Shown in pieces: positions 50,256-62,299 of a DNA stretch of 64,000 bases. Positions within the stretch are counted from its first letter, which is position 1. Every line of letters starts with the position of its first letter. Location: NCBI GenBank assembly GCA_965153455.1, contig OZ234501.1:12772001-12836000 (forward strand), written 5' to 3'. The position numbers and the translations under genes were made by a program. The DNA comes from Sphagnum compactum. Lineage: Eukaryota; Bryophyta; Sphagnopsida; Sphagnales. The notes below the pieces were generated by a model, which made no database searches, had not been told where the DNA came from, and worked only from the letters and a program-made list of their open reading frames with translations.

Positions 50256-52784
50256 ATGGGTTGTGATGCGGAGATGTCTGAGCCCACTCCTGAGTCAGGT
50301 AAGACCCTGTCATAGCAATTGAAGCTAAAAAGATGCCTTGAAGAAGAAAATCATGGTGTGTTTTTTACTGTTCTTGTGTCTGATGAATTTTGGTCTTGGC
50401 AGATGTGACATTTTTTGCATTGGTTTTTATGGAGACTGTTGGTGGCAAATGGTGGGAACCATTCTGACCTTAAAGCAAGCTGTCTGTGCAGATGCTGCAG
50501 CGGAGAATCAGGAAACCTCGCAAGCTCCAAGAACTGAGGGTGGAAGTACAAACTCAGCTCCTGAAGGCTCAAATCCTCCCCCTTTCCAGGTATGCTTGAG
50601 CTACAGGAGCAGTACTGAAGCTTGACACATTCTGTGCCCTCTAAAGTCAAAGGTGAAGGTTGGGCATTTCCACATGGATTGGATATTCTGTGCTGATGAT
50701 GCCTTTGATAAGTTTCACAGGGAGGTGGATGGAATCCATGGGTGTTCAATTCAGCCATGGGAGGTATGGTGCCTGGCCTTGGAGGGGCAGGAGGGGGAGA
50801 AAGAGTCAATGGCATAGCCATGCCTCCATGGGTGCCAAATTTACAGATACCCACAATGCCTGGTTTTTCCCCACTGATTTTACCAGAGCAAGGTGGGCAG
50901 CCAGGAGCCTTTGTTGTTGTTCAACTGGTTCCGATTTATGGGCCCCTGGGTGACAGTACTTCATCTAATTCTCTCCCAGCGACGTTCACCATGCCTCTGT
51001 AAGTGGCTGCAACTGAGCAAGTGTTTTAAAGTGGTCACCACTGAGTACCCTAAAATTGGATTTGGCTGCAAATATGTCTGTCCAGCAGAAATGTATGCTT
51101 ATGGATCTGTGCACTAAATCCACATGCTGGTCATAATTGGAGGCACCTTGAATAGTGACCCTGGCAGTTGTGCTTTGTTTTCAGAGGGGTGCCCATGACG
51201 GTCGAAGGATTCATGCCTCCAGCAGGTGCTGCAGCTGATGGGGTCGGAAGGCCAGACAGAGTACCACGAGCTGATGAGAGAGTTCCTGCTGGCCTTGATG
51301 GACTACGCCAGAGACATGCAGCAGGATTAGCCCCTGTGTGGGGGGGAGCAGTGCAAAGGCCTGAACTACAGAGGCAGATTGTTCGTAGGTCAGTTTCCAG
51401 CACCATTACAGGTGAACTGTTTACATAATTTCAAATTAGATCATCCTGAGTTTTCTACCAAGGTTTGGATCAAACAGTAGCAAATTTCATGATAGAAGAA
51501 AAACTGTGCAAGAATGTAACCGAAAGGTGTGGGCATGTTGTTTCTTTTTGCAGATTTCGGGTGGGTTTCCAACTTGATCTGTTGCTGCTACTAAAACTAG
51601 CAGTTGTGGTGTTTGTGTTCAACCAAGATGGGTCAAAAGACAGGCTATTCCTCCTTTTGTTCTTGGCCGGAGTTGTTTACTTGTGAGAGTCCCAACAACC
51701 CTTTTCTTCCAGTTAGCTGAATAAATGCTCTTGTTGTGGAGTGTTCTGTCCCTTTTCACAAGAAGCCATGCTCACAGTGACATCCTCCTTGCTTAACAGC
51801 AGATGGTAAAAATTCTGGGTTTGGTGCTCATCGTTCGGTTATATTGCTGCTAACTCAAACTCATTGCATAAGGAAAAGTACTTGTGCATAATTTATGGGA
51901 GTTTTCAGTGCAATCTTATAGATAGATATGTTCCATAATTTTGTGGGTCCATATATTGCAGATATCAAACAGGTGCTTTGACCCCTTTACTGCGGTGGAT
52001 CTCTCAAAGTGCACAACAAGCTATGAGGCCGCCTCAGCAACCTAATGTAGCTGGGCAGGGAGGCCAACCTGGTATTTTTTACTTCTCTTTTGCTGGTTTG
52101 AGACCATGGTTTGCCAGCTAGATTGCAACTGGTTTGGTCTGTGCTCTGGAACTGTATGAATTGAACCGTAATACTTTTGTGCTGTGGGTGCTGCTGCTCA
52201 GAGAATGGGTCTGTTGAATTCTTGTGCTTTTACTCGTTGGGTTGAATTCAGCTCTGTTTGACGAGTACTTATCTGGCAGAGCAACCAAGAGATGGCGTGG
52301 CAGGTGATCGTGCAGCAGATGCAGATCCAGCAGGTAGTATAGCTTCTGCACTCATTGGGTTTGTCAATCTCTTGCATTTCTGGTGTGTTGTGTAGGTCCT
52401 AATGTTGTCTGCTCTGCTGCCTACTGTGACTTTTTTGCTGGGATTTATTTCTTTGATTTTCCCAGACCTAAAGTGATGGCAAATTTGTTTCAAATGAGGC
52501 AAAAAGGTATGTGTGCTTGAGGTAGATAGGAGTGAGATACAAAATGCTGGAGAAGTCTGACTTGTTGTGTATACTTCTCTTGATTCATTGCAGTCAGAGC
52601 TGCTGCAGGCGAGGCAGGTGGAGGTGCAGGTGGAGTTGCAAATCCACCCCTAGTACCTGAAGTGGATGGAGATCGCAGGGCACCTCTTCCTCAGGGCAAT
52701 TGGTGGGGTTTTTTCAAAGAGGTCCAGATGCTTGTTGTGGGTTTTGTGACATCTCTGCTTCCTGGTTTCCAACATGCTGATTAA
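50256..52784 (+). CDS. HERPUD-like membrane protein
   Basis: Exons 50256-50298, 50492-50589, 50721-50998, 51185-51388, 51554-51682, 51962-52071, 52280-52333 and 52594-52784 join in frame with GT-AG borders to give 368 aa. An optional exon lies at 52466/52474-52506. The start is the first ATG of the exon; a second in-frame ATG follows six codons later. Residues 1-50 are polar, 50-200 rich in Gly and Pro. About 215-252 is hydrophobic, with two short segments around FNQDGSKDR (LDLLLLLKLAVVVFVF, then LFLLLFLAGVVYLYQTG). Then come a polar linker and a C-terminal amphipathic block with NWWGFFKEVQM and TSLLPGF. Membrane region and tail match the plant proteins annotated as HERPUD-like. No ubiquitin-like domain is visible. 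Animal HERPUD proteins work in ER-associated degradation. A similar ER role here is inference. Confidence 0.85.
52466..52506 (+). other. Candidate alternative (poison) exon in the HERPUD-like gene
   Basis: Between exons 52280-52333 and 52594-52784 lies a segment with a strong acceptor (TTTGATTTTCCCAG ending 52465) and a good donor (AAAAAG then GTATGT at 52507). Inclusion from 52466 adds 41 bases and brings an in-frame TGA at its fourth codon. Use of the inner acceptor (CCTAAAG, exon 52474-52506) adds 33 bases and keeps the frame. Skipping also keeps the frame. Confidence 0.45.
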
Positions 52785-53021
52785 CATACTGCTCGGTACG
52801 CAGATCACAACACATCTGTCATTTTGGTTTGAGGAAACCGTTTTTACCACTAACTGTGAACAAGCTGCAGTTGATATTTAGACAAAATTAGTAAGCATTT
52901 TGTTTTCCAACTAATTTCTGTAGTCCCACAAGTTTCATGCCACATAATAAATATATTTTAAAATTTTAGTTTTGGCAAGTGGATTTTTAATTCTGGAGTT
53001 TTCAACATGTTTGAAATAATA

Positions 53022-53400
53022 AACTTATCTGGAAAGTCACCCTCTCTTTCACCCCCTATTCCCTCTGCTTTCACCCGCAATCTCTTCTTTCAGTGGTATC
53101 CTCAAAGGAAGGAAATTTCATTAAATCTTAGTATGAATGTTGAAACTCAGCATTTAACGCATAAGGTTTGAGAGTAATATAGTAGTTGTACAGGTAGGAG
53201 CAGTGAAAATATATTTAGTGGCAGTGGAGGCGCTCAGGTAAAAGGGGATGAAACTCGGTTTACCACCAAAATTGGTGGAAAAACTAGTTTGGGTCCCAGT
53301 TATTTCATTTGGTAAAATCATTCTCAGTTGCACATTTGATGCCCTATTATGCCGAAACTGGCTGTTCTCACCCCCTAATCGCCTGACTTTACGGATAACT
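53022..53400 (-). mobile_element. MITE family A, copy 3 (full length)
   Basis: About 379 bp with terminal inverted repeats: left AACTTATCTGGAAAGTCACC, right CTGACTTTACGGATAACT. Internally it matches the reverse complement of copy 1 (CCACCAAAATTGGTGG palindrome, GGCGCTCA block, GATGCCCTATTATGCC block) and its left part matches copy 2. It inserted about 240 bp downstream of the HERPUD-like stop codon, probably in or just after the 3' untranslated region. Confidence 0.85.
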
Positions 53401-53409
53401 TTGATGTGA

Positions 53410-54780
53410 ATGGTTTCTTCTATGGCACCAATAGGTAATTCAGAAACAAAAATGTCTGCCTAATGTTTAGATTGCAATGAAAAGAAAAATCACATTGTGT
53501 GCTGGCTCTTGTTTTTGCTTGATCAAACTCCCAATTTATATTGCAAACTCTCTTCTCATCTCGGTATCAATTCATTCAGTGGTGTCTCTTCTTAAATTCC
53601 GCTTGTGTTCAATATTAGGCTAGTAGTTGGTTTGGTTGTAAATGAAAATCAGTATCGTGGTTAAGTTATGGTAAGATATCAAAGTGTATAGTAAGTTAAT
53701 AATAATTATAATAATAGCATGATACCACCCATAATAATGTGATGTAAAAAAACAGTGTTGGGTGGTTCTCATTTTTTGAGAACCGTTTGGTCCGGTTCTT
53801 AAACAATCTTTTCAGATGTAGAAGAATCGACCAGGGTATCAAACGTTGGGGGGGGGCGAGGGAGGGATATATTCAGTTGGTTCTCAAAGTGTTGCATTCT
53901 CACAAATTTAATAAGAGGCCATTCTCAAAGGTGATTCTCATAAGCCAAGTTATCAAAGCTCACACTTGTTGTATGTATGGTGCTGCCCTAAACCATAAAA
54001 TGCATTGGAAACTCCGGTTACAATTCTCGAACCCCCGTAACCTAAAACCCTAAAGCGTAGCCTAAAAACCTAAACCTAGACCTTACTTATCACCTTTGTC
54101 CCTAGACCCTACCTACTACCTAGCCTAATTGTGTTTCTCTTTTGTGCAAAATTTTCACCAAACTAGATCATTCTAGTCTAGTGTTGAAAAGAAACCAAAG
54201 GAACCAAAACAAAGGGGTGTGTCACATTGTGGCCTTGCCATTTACATTAACAAGTATCTTAAGGCAAAAGAAGAAGAATCATGAAAACTCAAGTATTTCA
54301 CCATGCAAAAATTATAATCTTCAAAAAATTCCTCTACAAGAAACCAAAATCCTTCAAGATATTATTATAACTCTATAACGAATCTCAAGTTTCAACACAA
54401 GCCCAAAATATCATCTTTCGAAAATCCTCATATAAAAAATAGACCTATTATTTATTATTACCTAGTAGGGGCCTATAAAAATCCCTTAAGCTACTATACT
54501 CTATAATGAATCTAAACACAATATCCTTCTTGCCTACTACCAAGGCAAGGCCAACAACTTGTTTCTATACCAAGTGTTCAATCATAGGCACTCATATGAA
54601 CAGCAGTCAAGTCAAGTTAAGTCAATTGGGGACATGCATGTTTGATTACCAGCTCCAACCTGCACAATTTGTGGGGTGTTTGGTTTTTAAGCCTGTGTCT
54701 GGTGATGGGCATAGCTTATCCTGAGGAATTTCAGATCCCAGTCACAGCTACACTAGTTTTTTGATGCCCATTGTCAGTTA
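53410..54780. other. Intergenic stretch
   Basis: No coding sequence is supported. A G run occurs near 53849-53856. Several CCTAAACC-type telomere-like words lie at about 54040-54090. Confidence 0.5.
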
Positions 54781-54785
54781 TAGAC

Positions 54786-55222
54786 AAAGTCAGAAACCCT
54801 AAATTCAGCTACCCTAATGCTCACAAAGTCAGAAACCCTAAATTCAGCTACCCTAATGCTGACAAAATCAGAAACCCTAAATTCAGCTACCCTAATGCTG
54901 ACAAAATCAGAAACCCTAAATTCAGCCTAAATTCAGCTACCCTAATGCTGACAAAATCAGAAACCCTAAATTCAGCCTAAGTTCAGCTACCCTAATGCTG
55001 ACAAAATCAGAAACGCTAAATTCAGGTACCCTGATGCTGACAAAATCAGAAACCCTAAATTCAGCTACCCCAATGCTCACAAAGCCAGAAACCCTAAATT
55101 CAGCTACCCTAATGCTGACAAAATCAGAAACCCTAAATTCAGCTACCCTAATGCTGACAAAATCAGAAACCCTAAATTCAGCTACCCTAATGCTGACAAA
55201 GTCAGAAACCCTAAATTCAGCA
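54786..55222. repeat. 39-bp minisatellite, 10 full units plus a partial one
   Basis: The unit contains AGAAACCCTAAATTCAGC and TACCCTAATGCTGACAAAATC. Ten full units and a partial eleventh follow each other. Two units carry an 11-bp insertion (CCTAAATTCAG and a one-base variant), which is an internal duplication. The unit is a multiple of three, so two reading frames stay open over much of the array and spell 13-residue repeats. Confidence 0.95.
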
Positions 55223-56020
55223 ACATGCCCTGTATTGATTGCATGTTTTAAATGTTGGATAAAGGATGGTCAAAAGAAACGTTGATAAATCAAAACCAAA
55301 GGACTTAATTCTCATGGAATGGGTTACCAAGGTGAACTGGATATTAACTCAAAGTTGACTCAGTCCCCTTGACCATGGGTTAAGGTGATGGACCTGAGGC
55401 CATAAGCCTGAGTGTGGAAGTAAACATACCAAGGGTGTGTTACTTCAACTCCAGGAAGTCCCGAAACTAAGGGACTTCCCTGCAAAAAAGAAATGGGAAT
55501 TTCTTTTAGGGTTCCCTTAGGGTTTTCTACCTTTTTACCTTGCAGATCAAAGGGTCTTACAATTGCTTGTTGGTAGAATTTTCTCCATCCATTTAGCATT
55601 TGTTGAAGCTCTAATTCTTTGTTTCCATTTGAAAAAATCATATTAAAAAAGCACTTCCAAAAATATTCACACGAAAACCCAAAATGAATCACCAGATTGG
55701 CTTTGCTAAAATAAAAAGAAAAGCCGCACTGTAAAGGACAGAGTCACTTTGGTAAAGAAAAGATGGTAAGTTGTAAAGCAAAGAAAGAGGCCATGGAGCT
55801 GTCTTTTCAGGGGAAATCGAAATGTAAGATTGTCTTGCAAGGAAAACCCTGTGAAATCCCAATTTGGCACTTTAGGGCACCCCAGTTCTGTATGGGAAAA
55901 GAAATCCCCAGAGTGCAGCTGCTTCCATGCAAATAGGCTGAACATCAAAACTTACATTCATTCGTCAGCCTGCGATGGGGAAAGGGGAATTTTGCACTCT
56001 CTTTGCTGGGGCACACAAAT

Positions 56021-58837
56021 TCACCAGTCATCATCATCATCATCGTCGTCGTCATCTGCGCCATCCATGCCATCAAAGTCGTCAAATTGCAAATTAAACA
56101 GAAAATTTTCAATACCGCCAACCTCCTCCTGCAAAAAAGTACAGAGCACATTCGTGTTAATCTTGCATCTGCCAGGCAAGAAGAAGAAGAATATCATCGG
56201 GAGCTGCCTGTCCAGAAAACATCAATCTCTCTAACAGTCACTTTCACCACGTGAAATTTGCATAATGCCACAACATCAACAAAACAAACCAACAGCCTAC
56301 ACAGGTTTGTAGCACTTGGAAACTACTGCTGAGATCACTGATGGACAAATTATTTTTACTCATGTGACAGTTGACTTCATTATGGGCAAACATCCAGCTA
56401 CAGAATACCGTGCCAATTTGGTGTCCATCACCTAGTATTTACCTGTCAACAGTTTCTTAGGAATTTCCTCAAGCTCCCTACAATGATTTTAAAAGGACAG
56501 TAAAAAGGCCCTTACCACTTCCTTCCACCTGTTATTTTGTCTCATGTATTCTTCAACTGTCCACGCAGGCCCATCCTTTTGCTGCACAAAAAGACGTTAC
56601 CACAATCTTTAATTTCATTGCTAGAAAGCGATACAATGTACCAAAAAAAAACAGATGCATGGTACATATACCCCAGCAACAAATTTTCCAAGTATAGTGG
56701 CAGAGGGAAAGCTCACATGAGATTCAACAGTTTCAAAGTGAAGCTCTTGTTTGCTTGCTAGATGAGGTGGTGGTCCTGTCTTGATGGCCGCTTTTGAAGA
56801 TGCATGATGAATAGGTGAAATCAGGTCTTTCAGGAATGTGCTCCTCGGTATTACCACTGCTAGCACAATGGACTGTGCAATTTAGGTCCCACACATGTAG
56901 ATGACTGTTGGACACTCAACCCTTGAATCTGAATACTCCATCTGGACACTACTAAAATTTTGCATATCACATATAGTATCAGCAAACTAAGTCTCCAATT
57001 TTTCTTTAATCTCCAAATTTCTCTCATCTTGTCACAATGGGTACTCACATTTGGCCTGCCGAGCATCCACTGGACCATGTTTGGCCTCTCGAGTATCCAA
57101 TGTATTTGATGGACTGTGCACTTTCTCTTCTCTGCTGGCCTGCACACAAGGCAGTTATTGGGTTTTATGATTTTGTCCTCTATCTCAATAGAGCAAAGGT
57201 CATGTGTGCTCAGTACCATCATGCAGCAAACAGATCCTATGCTTCACTGTGTACTTTGCCTTCTTTTGTAGAAAAAAGAAAGATGTAAATAAAGATCTGT
57301 TAAAAACTTGACATGGAACAAAAGAATAGAAAATTGCACATGGGTATCAACTTCAAGCAGTTGGCAGAGATATCAATGTGAAAAATCCTACAAATGACTC
57401 CACCATCAATACAGAAACAATACAGAGTGCAGATAGGTAGATAGCAAAGGCCAGACTCACCATGATCCTGTGGAAAAACCTGCTAACTTGCACATGACAG
57501 AAGAAAAAAAGCCCAGCATGCACACAACCAACATTGTCAGCACAACAAGAGTTGCCAGATGACCAACAAAATTCAGAATCCCAGCTTCAACTCTTTTGGT
57601 AGTTGTACAAAGTCGAAAAACATCAAGGGAAAACCACAACAAGGCAGGAAACCCTAGATGGTAAAACATGGGAGGTTGCAGCAGGAGATGGAAATTACAT
57701 ACATACCCCCTTTGGAAGACTTCATCCGCTCTTTGACATGTGTGCTGGATTGTGGCGGTGGTTCAGGGCAGGCAAACTTCAGCAACTGCGAAAGCAAATG
57801 GACAAATTCAAAGATGATGCTGCTGAAAAATACATGCCACACCCACATCTCCATTGTGGCAGCAGCAGCAGCAGCAGCAACCATGGTGGAAAAACCCTAG
57901 ATACTTACCTCATGGTGTTGTGCTCTCTCAGTTTCCTCCTTGGCAATCCTTTTAGCCTCCTCCCTGGCCTCTTGATGATCCTTGAGCTCCTCTATAGCAG
58001 CTCCCTGCAGCAGTGGCTTGCCTAGCGACAGTCGAGACTCCTGGCAATAACAAAAACCAAATCAACCTTTCAAACCCTAAGGCAAGAAGACTGTATGCCA
58101 AGTCAAGCGAAAGCTCTTGCTGCAGTTTGAATGGGTTGAAGAATGTGAACAAGAACAGAAGCTCTTACAAGGACATGAATTGCCGATTTGCTCCTATTGT
58201 AAGCGGGATTGCCGGCCCTCCTCCTCCACAGGGGCCTCTGTTGGATAGAAGAAGCTCCTTCTTCTTCTTTCTTCCCTGTTGTATCTGTCACCTGTTGAGC
58301 GGTGGTTGCTGCGGCGCAACCCATGTCAGTGCTGCTCTCCATGTGCCCCATGGACTTTGTTCTCGTGATCACGGAGGCCTCTGCAGCAGGAGGAATACTA
58401 GTACTACTACTGATAGCCGATACTCCATCAGCGGCAATTCGAGCGGGAACAACAACGGAGGCGTCACCCTTGAACAAGTCAAGATCCATCAGATTCCATT
58501 GCTGCTGCGACGGGGTCGCCACATCGCCAGCATTCTTCTCCTCCTGCGGATGATGTGAGCTCGAAGTCTCCACCAAACCTGCGCCGTGTGGTTGTGGCTG
58601 AATGGCTTGTTGTTGTTGCGGGTCGGTTTCCTCCCAGTCGATCAGATCCACCCCGTTCCAATTCCTTGCTGCCACCGTCGTCGTGGTCGCCGTATTACCG
58701 TAAGCTGTGGCTACTACATTCCCGTCCTCTCCAACAACACCTCCTTGTTCTTCTCCGGTTTTCTCTTCACTCACCTTCTCTTCTTCTTGTTCCGCCACAG
58801 TCTCATCAGAAGAGACTCTAACCTCCCTCTCGATCAT
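56021..58837 (-). CDS. Unrecognised 451-aa protein with coiled-coil-like segment and acidic tail
   Basis: Eight minus-strand coding exons join in frame: 58169-58837, 57909-58040, 57707-57785, 57461-57486 (only 26 bases), 57049-57139, 56672-56856, 56516-56581 and 56021-56128. All have GT donors and AG acceptors, several perfect GTAAGT/GTGAGT types. The ATG at 58837 is the first in the frame. Residues 1-223 are low-complexity (E-rich start, QQQQ, T-rich and S-rich runs) with LIDWEE and WNLMDLDLF. Residues about 238-267 are charged and helix-prone (AIEELKDHQEAREEAKRIAK), a likely coiled coil. Then come VSRFFHRIM, a basic middle and WTVEEYMRQNNRWKEVEE. The tail has FNLQFDDFDGMDG and ten consecutive Asp before a final Trp. 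I do not recognise the family. An acidic-tailed nuclear or scaffold protein is a guess. Upstream, 58990-59020 has a GAA run. Confidence 0.8.
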
Positions 58838-59539
58838 CTTGTGTGTGTCTCTCTGTCTGTGTTTCTCTTTCCCTCCAGTAAGTGTAACAGCAATTTCTTC
58901 GGACAGTCGTGCAACAACAACAACAACAGCTCTTGGGAAACCTCAGGAGCTGCAAAACGCATGCTTTTGAACACTGCAACAAAAAACAAGCAGAAGAAGA
59001 AGAAGAAGAAGAAGACGAACAAGAATCCAGCCCAAATTTGTCGCTGCAACTGATCTTCCGCGCATCCTAAGATATTCAAGCGCGTCCCTCTCTCTCGCGT
59101 TCTGTCTCTCGTCTCGCTCCTTCCTTCCTCCTCTTCTTCTTCTTGAGACCAGTTTTCCTGTTTTTTCTTTTTCAATATTCTCATGTTGCGCCAAAAATGG
59201 CGATCAGTCAAAAGGGCATTTAGCCAAATATCTGGTTACAAGAGAAATAGAGAAGTAGAAAATTAAGGAAAATCCTATTCCATTTGTTGGCGAACCACTA
59301 GAACTTATTTGATAAATATGGCGATTTCTAAAGAAGAAAGCTCGAAAATCAGCCCAAATCCAAATTGGCAATTTCATAACTTTTTTCCTCGAAATGTGGC
59401 AAATGTTTTTTGAAAATTCCCCAAAAAACTCTTGACCATGTTGCTTGGAACTTTTTCTCTCTCTTTTTTGCATAGAAAAATGGCGAATTTTCACCACAAT
59501 AAAACTCACTGCTTCAGCGTTTCTTTGTTGGAAGTGCTA

Positions 59540-60025
59540 AAGTCAAGTGCTTTTTAAAGATTATCAATAGCCATAATTCGATCAAAATGTAAAGAAAAAC
59601 CGCCAGATTTCTTAACATGGTTTCAAGTAGGGTTTTTTTTTTTTTTTTTTTTCTTTCCCCCAAAAATTCACTTCCATATTTAGCTTGTAGTGAAATTTGG
59701 CTAAATCTTTCTGTGGTGATCGCCGCTTTGGTATCCGTCTCTCTCTCCTCCTTCTCAGCCTTCCTTTTGCTGGTTACATATAGCCAAAAAGCTATATTAA
59801 AATGAAAAATGCTATAATCAAGTTTCTAAAAAAGAGTTTCAATAGCCATAATTCGACCAAACTTTTAAGAAAAATCGCCAGATTCTTTTTTACAGGGTTC
59901 AAGTAGGGCAGCAAAAAATATAAGAAAGGCTTCATTTTTTTTCAATAAAAGATTCACTTCCATATTTAGCTTGTAGCCAAATTTGACTAAATCTCTCTGT
60001 AGATTATCCACAGACCCACCCGACT
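59540..60025 (+). repeat. Dispersed TAGCCAAATTTG repeat, two tandem copies
   Basis: Two copies about 285 bp apart. Each runs from AATAGCCATAATTCGA through a CGCCAGATT block and CTTCCATATTTAGCTTGTAG to CTAAATCT and CTGTGG/CTGTAG. A further diverged copy seems to lie at about 60870-61050, ending GTGGCTACATCACAAAA. Confidence 0.75.
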
Positions 60026-60029
60026 TGCT

Positions 60030-61400
60030 AACCAAATGACTCGCAACAACAACGGAGGGGCCAGGGCAGCTCGAGAAACATTTGGGCCTATGCCTAAGGT
60101 CTCTTTCATAAGCTTGCAGTGCTCATGTCTGCTCGACTTTACAGATAATTTTAACATATTGTTTTTAAATATTATATGGAGGAAGGTGGTGGTTTCTCTC
60201 CAGTTCGAACCGGTGATGAGTCTTTTGAATCCAAAATTGTCCATATTTCAATAAAATTTCTCAATTTTTTTCTTATCAAGTTCCCAATGTGTTACCCAAC
60301 ATATTCTCAATAGCTCCTCACTTTATTCCATATCCTTGGTCCCAAGTTTTACTTTTGTAACCTATGTAAGCTGCCCAAAAGAAAAAATTATAAGCATTGG
60401 GCAGTTTTTTATAATCTCCGGTTAGGGTTTTGCACCCACCATGGAGGATGGTTTTGAGTTAGGTTGGGATATTAAATTTTTTTTAAAAAAACTTTGGGTC
60501 GAATCTAGTTTTGATTATTTTTGTTAACCAAGAGACGAGTTTCGGTTTTCATCAATCAAAAGATTGGTTTCGATTTTGGTTGGTTGGGTTATTTTGATAT
60601 CTTAATATATCATCATTCCGTTCTAATTTAGGTTCTCAAATATTAAAGATATCTGTAAAGCATTGGGGGAGGTCGGGGCATGGGGGTGGGGGTAGGATTA
60701 TTTCATGACCTCATAAAGGCAGGGGGAGATTTTTTTTCCAAAGAAAAAAAAAAAACATTGGGACTATTTGAGGGGGTTTGATTGGAAGCAATTTTTTTTT
60801 TTACTACAAAAATTTCGCCCAATGGTGACCCCAAGATCAACCCCTTGACCCTCTCAAAGGGTTTCTTTATGAAAATTTTCAATAATTTCGGCAGAAAAAT
60901 AGAGGCAAAAGGGAAAATTCCTCATATTTCAATTATCTCTTCCTTCAACACAATTTTGGAAAAATAAATAAATTCATATAACCAAACTTGGTGAAATCCT
61001 CCTATAGATGACAAAGAATGTGGCTACATCACAAAATAAAAACATTGATCGTGATTAATGTTTTAATGGATTAGGTTTTTTCTTTAAAAATTGTGTTTGT
61101 TCCGATTCCTAGTTAGTAGTTATGTTTAGGTAGGTTGGTTAGCAATTAGGTTGAAATAGGTTTCGGTTTATTGTCAATTAGGGTCCAATTTGACAAACAA
61201 GTATCAAATTTACACTAGTTAGATGTAGGCAAATATCGTAAACTCAACCTCAATGTGCTCTTGAAAAATTAAAAAATATTTTTTTAATTGCAACTTAACT
61301 TACAACCAATCACACATGCCCAAAACAACACGGATGAAAACATTTTATAATCTACATTACAATCTACATAGGATTAATGAATCATCTTGATCAAACATCA
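60030..61400. other. Gene-poor stretch
   Basis: No coding sequence is supported. At about 60128-60142 GACTTTACAGATAATTTTA resembles one terminal repeat of MITE family A but has no partner nearby. Confidence 0.45.
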
Positions 61401-61419
61401 AACCCGGTTTTAAATTAAC

Positions 61420-61870
61420 ATAAAACTTCCTTCATCACATACTTTTTCCTTTAACTTGGCATTCAACTTTAAAACCTTCACAAAATGTGGTGGGTCATAT
61501 GGATCAAAACAGTCCCTCAATTGTGAGAAAGATTTTTTCATCACATTTTTTCCTTGCAACCTAACACCCAATTCATAACTTAGAACCTTCAAATAAAAAA
61601 TGTTGGGTCACTTAAATCATACAATCCTTCCAATAGTAGAAAACTAGCTTACTTACTTGTTTTTCCTTAAGCTTGGCACCCAACCCAAAACCTTCAAACA
61701 AAATGTTGTGTCATCTAACAAGACAGTCGAGCTCCCAATTGGCATGTTTCCTTCATCAAAGTTGTGTTTTCCTTAAGCTTGACACCCAACTCACAACCCT
61801 TAAAGAAAAAATGGTGTGTCATCTAAAACATGTAAGTCCCTCAATTGGCAAAAAAAAAGTTTGTCACACT
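61420..61870 (+). repeat. Four-copy tandem repeat, period about 105 bp, diverged
   Basis: The word order CTTCATCA..., TTTTCCTTAAGCTTGGCACC, CCAACTC.., AACCTTCAAA.., AAATGTTGTGTCATCTAA and TCCCTCAATTG recurs four times with substitutions. The first copy is the most diverged. Confidence 0.75.
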
Positions 61871-62299
61871 CATTATGCAATAATATCCTAATTCTCCAAA
61901 AATCATAGAATCCCTAAAAATTTCCTAAAAGACCACAAAATCCCATAAAATCCCTTGAAGAATTCACAAACACCATAAAATCTCAAATAAACCCCTTAAG
62001 AATCCCCAAACACCATAGAAGTTTACTATCATACATTTTGAATTGCCACATTCCCATTATCACACCCAAAACTTGAAATTAGTAAATTTCGACTTGTTGA
62101 ACTATACTCAACATTAATGTGACAAACATTGCATACCTCCACCATCTCATCATTTCCAAATGCCCACCTTTAGGTTACTGTACAATGCAACAAAATCAAC
62201 AAGAAAAACATGAAAAGTTGCATTGCATTAATCAACAATTAAATGTTGCATGAAAAAAATAAAATGTTGTCATGTCACATGAAAAAAATTAATGTAAAG

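Noticed and set aside
54771-55285. Two repeat-protein frames with 13-residue units
   Set aside because: They follow from a 39-bp minisatellite unit with no stop. No splice or start context supports coding.
58103-58168. Read-through of the first exon of the acidic-tailed protein for 21 more codons
   Set aside because: A GTAAGA donor follows codon 223 and all downstream exons then continue in frame. The read-through piece is intron.
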